Of a DNA stretch of 64,000 nucleotides, positions 1 to 10,300 are shown one piece after another. Where the stretch lies: contig JAZGUH010000627.1 in the NCBI GenBank assembly GCA_037893225.1, positions 806,001 to 870,000 of the forward strand, written 5' to 3'. Source of the stretch: Hippasteria phrygiana (lineage: Eukaryota; Echinodermata; Asteroidea; Valvatida; Goniasteridae). The notes beneath the pieces were generated by a model. The model did no database searches. It was not told the origin of the DNA and saw nothing but the letters and a program-made list of their open reading frames with translations. Position numbers and translations under genes: made by a program. Numbering within the stretch: the first letter of the stretch is position 1; the number at the start of each line of letters is the position of its first letter.

Positions 1-572
1 AAAAAAACCTGGCAAAGACACGCCTTGGACAGAAAACTAACGAAAAAACGTCGTCATCATTGTGCTGACGGTCGAGAAGTTTTGTTAGCGCACGGTATAG
101 TGCATACGCCCACAATTAGCTGTAAACGGTACGCGATCAAATTGGTACAAAAATGTTCGTTTGGTTTTTATCCGTTTCCTATTTACGTGTAGTGCGACCT
201 CTATCTGTGTAAACAAGGTGATTACGTTAACAGGATGAGTGAGGAAAATGTCAAACAAGCGCAAAAACATGAACACCTGCGTTTAAACACTCTTTTAAAC
301 ACCTCAGGTGTTTGAACACTCCCCCTTTGAACACCTCAGGCATTTGGACACAATTTGAACAATGCAAGGGGGAAAAACCCAACGCGCCCAACTCAAACAC
401 CCCAGATGTTACTTTTTAGTTCTTTTTGTGCACTTGGCTATGTGAGGTGCAAGATAGTTCTCGGACTTGTTTTCCGTTGGAATAAAATCCTCCACACAAC
501 AATTAGTACAAGAAAAAGAAATATAAACAGGGCAGAGGATTCGAACTTAAGCCTCGTGTTCGAAAGCTTTAC

Positions 573-797
573 GCAGAGATGTAGTCGAGTCCATCACAAG
601 TCCCTGCAAGTCCCTGCAAGTCCATCACAAGCCCTCCAGTCCTAATCCCAATCACAAGCTATTCAAATGAGCTTTGACAAAGGCATTCCATTGTCATTGT
701 TCATCCAGTTACTTGTGACCGGCTTTATGAAAGGACTTCCGACTGGACTTGCGAAAGTACTTGTAAAAGTACTTGCAGGGACTCGACTCCAACTCTG
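573..797. repeat. Foldback element, family FB1, copy 1
   Basis: Imperfect inverted repeat whose ends read GTCGAGTCC...GGGACTCGAC and whose body repeats AAGTCC/CTTGCAAGT-type words. Two further copies lie at 14912-15135 and 15731-15957. About 225 bp, no coding capacity. Confidence 0.75.
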
Positions 798-888
798 GCT
801 TTACGCTCTACAAATAGCCACAACAGCAGGTCCAGCAAATCGGTTTACTGCAACCTGTTACAATTATCTGAAGACGCCAATGGCAATT

Positions 889-1013
889 CAGGGGTGCGTT
901 CCACTCACGCTAACAAAGCGAACGTTGGCAAACTACGCGAACAAATTTCCATTGGATGTGCACAAACATTTGGCGAACATTCGCAATGTTCGCGTGAGTG
1001 GAACGCTGCCCTG
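889..1013. mobile_element. Short hairpin MITE with CAGGG ends
   Basis: Begins CAGGGGTGCGTTCCACTCAC and ends in its inverse, GTGAGTGGAACGCTGCCCTG. The arms of roughly 45 bp pair with a few mismatches. CAGGG termini are typical of hAT-type non-autonomous elements. I see no clear target duplication. Confidence 0.65.
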
Positions 1014-1285
1014 GTAGCGTGATTTTTTTTCCTAGGAAAGTTAGGGGAAATTATCATAAATGGGCGTTGTACTTGGCTGTGTGAGCTGTGAGACAGGTTC
1101 TCAGACTTGTTTTCCCTTGAACCCAGGCCTCTGTAGTCCAAAGCCTAATGCTCTACCAATATAGCCACAGCAGTAGCTCGATTAATTAACTTAATCATGA
1201 ATATGCATGATGGTAACACGGTCTAGATACGCCCATTCATGATAATTGCCCCTAACCTTCCTAGGAAAACAAATTATGCGCCCTG
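1009..1285. mobile_element. TIR element containing a tRNA-like SINE core
   Basis: Arms of ~55 bp (1009-1062 and 1231-1285) are inverted copies sharing TTCCTAGGAA, GTTAGGGG and ATTATCAT. Between them is a minus-strand tRNA-like module with box A-like and box B-like words (TGGTAGAGC and GGGTTCAAG as read on the minus strand, about 1120-1170). Related tRNA-like sequence occurs near 425-560. Confidence 0.65.
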
Positions 1286-2477
1286 GTCTACAAAAAAAAT
1301 GGCTTCCCCGAACCGCTCTGAAACACCACATGCCGAGCTAGATTGTCTACAATAAAGCAGTTCAGGAAACTATGAATATGTAAATAACCAGATGAATAAT
1401 AATTTGTTGAATTAATAATAACACGATGAATATTCATGAGTCATTATTTAAGCTTAAGTGATCAAGCTTTTTGATTGCTCCGTCCTTTTTTTTTAAAGCT
1501 TGATTCTAAGCAATTAAAAAAGAATTCGATCAGGCATTTTTGACTGCCTTTCCTAATAGATAACAGCAAATGAATATTTTCTTGCACTATAACTGGCCGA
1601 TTTTTTTCCTTCTTATTCCAACTACTTGGAAAATGCTCTACAGAAGTTAAATTGTTGCATAAAAATATCAGTAAACCTCACTCATCATGCTGCACTCAAG
1701 ACAATCATTTCATACGCTACAATAAATAATTTGGCTCCATTATTTACAAAATAAGATGTCTGCATTTAAAAAAAAAAAAAAATTGGATCGGATGGATAAA
1801 ATTCTACAATAATTACGATTAAATACACCACTCTATAAATTTGACTTTATTCTAATTTCAGTGACATGGTGGGAATGTGTGACAGTAATCTTACAAAAAT
1901 GAATACAGTATTCTTGAAACCTTCTTTTTTCACATAGGCACACTCGGAAACTTCTTAAATACTAACTTATAATTTTTATGAAAAGAAAATGATTTCACTT
2001 CAAATTATACAAACAGCAATCAAGAAACAAAACTCATTTTTTTTTTTTTTACAAATAGCACACAAGAGAAAATGTGATTTTTTATGATAAAACAAATCAG
2101 ACTATATATACCCTGTGTCAGTTGAGTGCAAAGTTCTACACATACATGTACTTTCTTGAACTTTTGATAAAAATCGACTTTCAGTTTTGATATAAATCTG
2201 TTAAAAACACACAAACCACAAGCAATTTCAAATTATGTCCTCAATATTTTGAGTTGACGTGAGATACATATAAAATCTGTCAGCATCCCAAAATGTGGAA
2301 TGTTTCATACAAAAAATGAGTTGTTTATGAGTAATTTATAGGAAAAATTCATATTAATAATTCATTTCGCAACTTTGGGTAGACTGTACGTGTATACAGA
2401 GAACTTTAATACAAAGAATAGCTTTGTGTGCATATAAAATTTGTCAATTTTGATCCTCACTGAGTAACACTTTACTC

Positions 2478-2720
2478 ACTTTTTTTATGGAAGTCGCCCA
2501 GTACAAGGCTAAAAGCCACTCTAGGTAAAGGGCTACAACAGAGGGGGTGGGGTTGGCCACATTTTAGGTTGCAAGCCCTACCAACCTTACGGTTTTCCTG
2601 GGCCCAGATCTAAATAGAGGATTATTCTTCAACAGATTCCAGAGAAACTATCCCAATTTTCAGACCTATAGACCCATCTGAGGTTACTTCGACTGTTGGT
2701 GAGACCAACTCACTTCCCCC
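2478..2720 (-). repeat. Dispersed repeat R1, copy 1
   Basis: The word AAGGCTAAAAGCCACTCTAG and the ~240 bp around it recur at 19715-19950, and in part at 22483-22575, 47075-47110 and 56060-56130. Read on the minus strand it ends in CTTCCATAAAAAAAG, a tail like the 3' end of a retrotransposed SINE or LINE. It has no ORF. Confidence 0.75.
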
Positions 2721-3139
2721 TCACGTCCAACTTGGGGATACTCCATGTATTTTTAGCAAACAGACTTACACCTTCGAGATTCACTGTTCAGTCGACTTTC
2801 TTGTTCACACATTTTAATCCACAAGAGTGGGGTTAGTTTTGTTGATCGTACACGGCTAAACAAATCTGCAAAACATGATATCCGATTTCTACTAAACGTA
2901 TATGGCAGCCGATATCCGTTGTTCACTTGCATGCAAACTACTGCGCAGTATGCAAACATACTGCGGGTTGATACACGTCACAAGAGCGCATCAATACCAG
3001 TATCCGCGACCGTGCCAAACCTCTCTAAAGTTGAACTCCTACACAGTGAATCTTATAAGGAAGGACAACGTTATTAAACAAGCGGTATCATTAGCAGTAA
3101 CGCTGTTTTCTTGGACTGGTATATCCCACCAGGGTCCAA

Positions 3140-3300
3140 TTTCACGGAGCTGCTAAGCACAAAAATTTGCTTAGCACCAAAAAGTCTTGCTTAGCTAAAA
3201 CAGGCTACCAGCCAAAAGGCCATGGGATTTCCATGCTAAGCAAACACCAGCTGAATGCCAGCCACAAGCGATACACTTCACATCAAAATTTGATTGGTAA
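3140..3300. repeat. Dispersed TTGCTTAG repeat
   Basis: Contains AAAGTCTTGCTTAGCTAAAA and mirrored TGCTAAGCA words. A partial copy at 4060-4150 abuts the donor of exon 19. Several short inverted GCTAAGCA/TGCTTAGC words suggest a decayed TIR element. Confidence 0.6.
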
Positions 3301-3706
3301 TCCTGTATTTACCAAGGAAAACTTTTCATTCTACACTCTGATCATGATCTCATTCTTGATTTGGGACCACACACAGGCAGTTTCGTCACATAATAATTCA
3401 TGACTGATGAAGAAGTTCTCCGCTTAATGTCTCACACGGGTACCAATAACGTGACCAACTGCTTAACAGGGATATCCATTTCCTGGTTAGTAGCATCACC
3501 CGGAAGCTTCCGATCATCAGAGACGGACTGGTGTCCGAGTTGGGGTGGCTAGCTTGGAGTAAGCCCTCTCCATCTTCATCAATTCCTGGGAGGGAGGCGA
3601 GAAGAAAATAAACACAGAGGACATAATTGACGTACTGCGGTAGTATCGCGTGAATGCAGTTATAACTGACACAGAACGTGCAGAACCCGACACAAACAAA
3701 GAAAGC

Positions 3707-3905
3707 TGGCAGGAACGGGATTTGAACCCTGCGACCTCCGGAACACCGTACCATCACTCTACCAACTGAGCTATCTTGCCCTAAGATACTGACAATTTGG
3801 GAGACCGCCAGCATAGGGCAAGATAGCTCAGTTGGTAGAGCGCCGGTACGGTATTCCGGAGGTCGCAGGTTCGAATCCCGCTCCTGCCAGTTTTCTTTGT
3901 TCACT
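3707..3905. repeat. Head-to-head pair of tRNA-derived SINEs (family S-A)
   Basis: A minus copy (about 3707-3785) and a plus copy (3787-3905) share a tRNA-like head with box A (TAGCTCAGTTGGTAGAG) and box B (GGTTCGAATCC), then a tail CCAGTTTTCTTTGTTCACTT. The head folds as an imperfect cloverleaf, with an acceptor mismatch and no normal U33, so these are SINEs rather than tRNA genes. Other copies are at 7284-7345, 16455-16670, 21765-21800, 45246-45350 and 58640-58755. Confidence 0.8.
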
Positions 3906-4150
3906 TTGAAAATAATATCATCAATCAAACCACACAGTCAGTTTCCCTTGTGGTTTATTTGTCTAATGGGCAGGGTTAACGAACAAATGGCAACAGGTCA
4001 ACCGAGTAGGACACTCCACAGGCACCTCTCTCAATTTACTGCAGTACACTGGCTACCATATATTAACATCTCGGGCCAATTCTCTGGAGCTTCCTGGCAC
4101 AGAAATTGGCCGAGCCCAAAAAAGTCTTGCTTAGTAAAAACAGGTCCTAC

Positions 4151-4315
4151 TTTGGTTTGCTGTGTGAGGGCGCCCTGCAGCCGACTGTTCTCGGACGTCC
4201 TCTCGCTGACGGAGGCGGCGTTTTCTCGGCATCGTTCCTCCGCGACCTGCAGCTGTCGTTCCAGGAGCTTGACCCGCTGCTGCAGCTGGTACAGCAAGTG
4301 GTCCTTGTCATCACT
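4151..4315 (-). CDS. Exon 19: last visible coiled-coil exon
   Basis: Fifty-five codons, phase 0, acceptor TTTGTCCTTTAG. The sequence is a strong heptad helix (HLLYQLQQRVKLLERQLQVA). The presumed donor is ACCAAA|GTAGGA, only fair. Without splicing the frame runs into a dispersed repeat (the TTGCTTAG family) and stops at 4031. No further coiled-coil exon is visible to the left, so the next exon probably lies outside the window. Confidence 0.78.
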
Positions 4316-7300
4316 CTAAAGGACAAAACACAATGCTGACGTGAACGCCTTTATGAGCTGGTCTTTGATGAACATATTTATCAGGAAAATTCAAAGTTCC
4401 CTGTGATATGCAGCTACACAGCAACAGTGCCCTCGTGTGTCTGGAAATAGCTTGAGCATTTTGAATACTAAAAAAATAAATACAAAAGCTCAATTGGTAT
4501 TTCTTGTTCAAAAAGGGAATTCAATAAAATTGAAACTGTGCGAGGGTTTTGATATCTGAACAATAAGTCTCGTGATCTGATTTTCACTTTAGTGGGCCTT
4601 TAAAACGCTGAAGCGAAAGCTTGGAGAGACCAGACTTTGTGGTTTCTTACCCCGTTACTCTTGCTGGAGTGGGGGCTGGCTCTCTCCTCCCCTGAGCTCT
4701 CAAACGGTCCCCGGCTGCTCCGCCTCAGACTCATGTTCTCTGTCCTCAGCTGTTTGACCCTATCCTGGAGGTGCCTCAGGAGGCGGATGGTAGAGGCGTC
4801 GCTCGCTGAGGAGTTGGTGGAGGGGCTTCCGTTACCCTGGTAATGAAGGAACAATGATGAAGAGTTATAGGTCCAGCAAAATGAATATTGTCAATGTTTC
4901 TTCTTTCTTTCAAGTGAACAGAGAAAATTGACTTAAGTGTGATTTGAACCTGTGACCTCTTGATTAAAGTAAGGGTGCTCTACCAGCCAAGCTATCTTTC
5001 ACTACTTTGGTTTATATCATATTAAAGCATATTTTGTGCCTCTGTGCCTCTCACTGAGTAAATGTAATGCAGTGACCTATCTAATTTTGGAACAAAGTTA
5101 AAATATTAACACTAATTCACGTCAACTCCCCCACTCAAGGTTTTGAATTTTTCATATTTCCTATTTATTTTGCCACCACTACACGGCCACTACACTGTTA
5201 ATCCCTCTCCCCCTACAAGGAAACAAAAAATTCAAATGGCTTTTTTTTAAATAATGAATGGGGGGGGGGGGTGTCATCTTTTTCAGAACTTTTGCCATTT
5301 TGCCAACATCTATCTTGTGAGACTTACCGATGAATGTCTAGACATCAGATCTGACTGACTACCCCTGTAGGAAGACCCATCTCGCTTGCTTGTCTCCTGA
5401 AGACGACTAGATCATGATAAAAATAGGACAATGACAGAGAGTGTTTTGGCAAATTCTAAAAGAGTTCAGTGCACCTTAAAAATAAAATCTGAAATAACAT
5501 TTTCCTCGTAATTTTGAAAGGAGTCAGTAAAGTTCATGGATAAAGATATTTTACTGCCCTTCCTGTCGTGGCATTTAGCACGATGCCAAGTGCTTTCCTA
5601 GAGTCTGTTGGAAAAATTCACAGCCTTCCTTAGGTAGGACTTGAACCCACAACACCTGCTTATAAGAGCAGATGTCATCAGCATGAGAGCACCAAGCTTC
5701 GAGTGAGCCTGTGAATTCGAGTGAGCCTGTGAATTCGAGTAGGCCTGTGAATTCGAGTGAGCCTGTGAATTCGAGTGAGCCTGTGAATTCGAGTGAGCCT
5801 GTGAATTCGAGTGAGCCTGTGAATTCGAGTGAGCCTGTGAATTCGAGTGAGCCTGTGAATTCGAGTAAGCCTGCAACTGTTTTTTTTCCCACAGGCCCTC
5901 GGAATTCAGTGAGCATACATTGCTTAACAACACGTCAAGGCAAAAAAATTAGTTTGAACAATAATATACTACAAACTGCCAACTGGAATGACATAAAATA
6001 TCTGGTTGATAAAAGTTTAACAGGAGGCTTGACATTTTGATGCAATGAAATTGATTCTACAAGAATCGCAACATGCCAGGCCCTCCCAGCTTGTATCATG
6101 GACTGCTACAAGCTTACATCTCCAGTTCCTTGCCGAGTTCCTCCTCAAACTTCTTGGCCATCTTGAGTGCTGTCTCCTCCTTCCATTGAGTCATACTCTG
6201 CTGGATCTCCCTGAGCTCCGAGTCCTTGTCCAAGAGGCGATGCTGGAGGGAGGATTCGATGGACCGCTGGCGGGACAGCTGCTGTTGAAGCTCCTCTACC
6301 TGGGTAAGGTGGTCCTGCGGATGAGAGATAGGTACAGTTTGCCCCAGAATAGATGCAAAGGTTGGTGGGTTAGAGGTCGAATTACAGGGCAGGGGAGGGC
6401 AGGGGAGGGCAGGGGAGGGCAGGGCATTTTTTTGGGGGGGGGGGGGGGGATACAGTAGTGCACTGGTGAGAGTGCTGCTGAAGTTCCTTAATTTGCGACA
6501 GGTGGTCCTGTGGAAAAAAGAATGATAAATTATGACCTGGGATGGATGGAAAGGTAGGTGGATTAGTAACTGAACATGACATTTTCTTTCTTACAGAGAG
6601 GACTTGTTAGCTCGTTAAAGATATGTGACCCGCTCTGGAAAAAGGTATATTATGTCGCAAAATATGAAAAATGAGTTCCATGCATGTTTGGAAAGCCCGC
6701 AATGTAAGCTTTCATTTGGTACATGACAGAGCTCCAAAGCCCTTTCCGTTCTGGAGATATCGCGTTTTTGCATATTAATTAGTTCTATGGAGTTCAAATG
6801 ACACAACAGAGAAAACAGGCTTTGAAATAGCTAGTTCTAATACAATGCAATGGAACAATGCACTCTAAAAAGGTTATTTTTTCACTTTATTCAATGAAAT
6901 CAACATTGTTGTGCACCAAACCTGAAACTTTAGATATTTAAAATGTCATTAAAGACAAAAACAAAACATATATTTTGACGAAAATTTTTACCCTCTCAAC
7001 GTTGAAAGGGCCATTACACGTAAATGCATAGCGCGACTTATATCACCTTTTTCTGAAGCGAGTCACATATCTAGGTTGACCAGTGAGCACCACCCCCCAC
7101 TGTTTCCTTCATAAGAATCACTTCTGTAAATTCACCTGTATTAATCTGTCTCTCATTGTGTCCATATCTTCAGATTTCTTCTCGATAGTATTCGCAACCT
7201 TTTTCACTTCTTCATTCTAAAAGGGAGAGAGAGAGAGAGAGAGAGAAAAAAAAAACGCATCAAAATCATCAGAGTGCTGATGAAGTATTCCGGAGGTCGC

Positions 7301-10300
7301 AGGTTCAAATCCCGCTCCTGCCAGTTTTCTTTGTTCACTTTGAAATTTTATTCAAATTGACCAAGTCAGTTTCAAATGTGGTTTGTTTGACGAATGCAAA
7401 TCATAAAATATTTGTGACAGAGAAAGATGCATTATGAGTTACAACATTGTGAAGATGAACTTGCATTGGGGATGCTCGGTGGTTGAGTGGGTAAGACATC
7501 TCCACAAGTATTAAGCAGGAGGTCGTGGATTCGAGTCCCACCCGAGTAACTTTGTGAATTTTTTCCCACAGGCTCTCGGAAAGCACTGTGCTTCATACAT
7601 TACGTCGGGAAAGGGCAAAAATCCGTCTTCAAATTTACAACATGTTAAAAGCACTGGAAACTGATTTTGATTTCAACTTGTTACTATTGGATAAAGACAC
7701 ACTAAGGAGTCTGTAGCTAGACTAGTACGTGTTTGGGACCAAGACTTCCACGCTTGATATACCTTTTCCTTTTGAGCTTTGGACAGGGACCGCTTCTGTC
7801 TCTCCAAGTCTGATTTTAGACTCTGCACATAATTCCGCAGCTCCTCGTTGCTGATCCTGAGATTGGTCAGGGCGGCCATGACCTGCGTGCGTCCTGGGCT
7901 CCAAGTGGACTCTGGCGTACCGTTGAGGGTGCTCTTGGGCGAGAGGGTACCGTTCAGCGATTTGCTGCTCCTGATGCTATATGTTGAAGAAAAACGTGCT
8001 GTACTGACGACTAAAAATACAACTTGGGTGTGTGAGTTTGTTTTTGCATTTAATAGAGGACCTTTAACAATAGAGGACAAAAGGGTCCCCCGATTGAGAA
8101 AGGTCCCCGTTTGAAAATCGTGTACAAAACCAATGAGGGCCCTTGCCAAAAAGTTAAAGTATGAACAATAGTAGGACCGTGACAATAGGAGGTCCCTTAT
8201 GGTAGGCGCTCACACACACAGTCATGTAAACGTGTGCAATCGTGGACCTCCCATTGTTCCTCTTCTGTTTATACTCTAACTTTTTCGGAAGGCCTCCCAT
8301 TGGTTTTGTACACGATTTTCAATCGTGGACCTTGACTCAATCGTCGACCCTATTGTCCTCTTTGTTAAAGGTCCATGGTTTGAATAGCAATACAAACTCA
8401 CCATAATTGCGATGACATACACTGGTCATGCGATAGATGTTATGGGGACCAAAATCATTATGGGGACAGAGAAATGTCCAATTATTTTTCATTTGAGAAC
8501 ATTAGAAAAACAAATCTTATTCTATTAAGTTTCTTCTAACAGGAAACTAAGAAAAAGTTCTGATAACGTGTTTCTTAAATCAAGGAATGGATATTAGAAA
8601 ATTTTCTTGCTATACTCCCTAGAAATAAAATTATTTTATGTTTTCGTTTTCTCAAAATAAAAATAACATTTAAAAAAAAAAGGCCCACAACTAGCCCAAA
8701 TCCACAAGATCTCATTTACTGAAAAACAACAAGATTTGTCTGTTATTTGGGAATACTGTTCTCTGTTGGGAAAACTGTTGAAAAAAGTAGTTTACAGCAT
8801 TGCGTTGGCATGTTGCCAAAAAGGCAAACACCAGACCCAGAATGGGACGGAGATAAGACCACCGGAACATTCCGCTCACTGACCTCGAGATGTTCATCTT
8901 CAGCGGGGTGGAACCGATCACAGCCGCCGTCCTTTTGCATTCCTCATTGATCTCAGCAAGGATGCCCTTGCTGCCTGTCACGCTGGCTAACCTGGCCTCC
9001 TTGTCCTTGTGAACTTTGACCTCCGACCTAAGCTTGGTTAGCTCCTCTTCTCGCTGGCGCAGTTTCATGCGGAGTTTGTCAGCCTCTAGAAGGTTTTCCT
9101 AAAAGACCAAAAAACAAAACAAATACAAACAGAAATGAGACATCAAAAAGATGGGAATACACTGTTGGAAACCACAATATTGACAAAGAGTGGTTCAGGT
9201 AAATTGAATACTTTTCTCTTTTGCCCTTTCCCAATGTACGAAGCACTGTATACTCAGTGCTTTCCAAGAGCCTGTGTGAAACAATTCACAGGCTTACTCG
9301 GGCAGGACTCGAACCCACGACTTCCTGCTTACTAGTGCAGAGGTCTTAACCACTCGACCACCGAGCTTGCCGGGGTCGGTTGGCTAATTCGAATGCAATG
9401 TAGCGGCTGGTACATCGTAATTTAGTTAGAAGATTTGCGTCGGGGGTGATGTAAATTAGAACAGAGATTTTCTCTTTTGCCCTTTCCCGACGTAATGTAT
9501 GAAGCACTGTATTTGTTCAGGCAATTTTTGGGAGCAGCGTACAAAACATTAACAGATTTGTTTATTTTGATTTGACTTATTCGCAATTTCCACATATAGA
9601 AATGATATAAATTAGTTAATTATCTAAAACTATAAAATAAAAAAAATTAAACAGAGAGTCCCCCATACTGTGGAAAGAGCAGGGATAACGCAAACAAGTT
9701 TTAAAAAACCTATTTCCATTGCGGTCCCAAAAAGATACCCTTTCCCTTTAAGCATTGCAGAAACCAACTATTCAAGAATTGCAACAGTTTGTGAATATTT
9801 TAAAACTTTATGTGAAGGCTTGGCGTGGTGTTCTTGAAATTACAAATGTAGAATGAATTATACAAAGTATCAATGTCGGCTTTGTTCAGCATCAACGAAG
9901 AGAGAGAAAAATCTTTCTGGCTTCAAGTTTAGCACACTTTTTTTCTTGTCATGTACTTCTCAGGTTTACCAGTATTCTATTTGTCTATGTTTACCAAAAC
10001 ACGGCCAACCATTACACTGAGATGTCATAGTTGGAAAGACAATTTTTCAAATGATTTGGAATTGTTTACACTTTAACTACTCCATCACTGAAAATAATTT
10101 GAAAAGAACTTCAACTGCCGTTTACAGATTGAAAAGAAATACATTTGAGCCATTCAACATACTGCTTACTTTCAAGACCTTAATAGTGAGCTGCAACAAA
10201 TGAAGACTCTCGACGTACGGGATATCGCTCAGCATATTACGAGCAGAATTATCAATCCAGTTATTGATATCACTGTCACCATCGCCTGCTCTATCAGGGC

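Noticed and set aside
3820..3892. Genuine tRNA gene
   Set aside because: Box A and B are good, but there is an acceptor mismatch, no normal anticodon loop U, and the same sequence with a common tail recurs at many places, so it is a SINE.
1..4000. Further coiled-coil exons to the left of 4151
   Set aside because: I scanned the minus strand for a phase-0 acceptor followed by charged helix and found only repeats and AT-rich DNA.
5598..6040. Repetitive protein (NSSEP or EFTGSL repeats) in several frames
   Set aside because: This is only the translation of an 18-bp minisatellite, open in several frames on both strands.
6114..6118. True end of the large gene at TAA 6116-6114
   Set aside because: A better reading uses the GTAAGC donor there and continues in phase through three more coiled-coil or Ser-rich exons.
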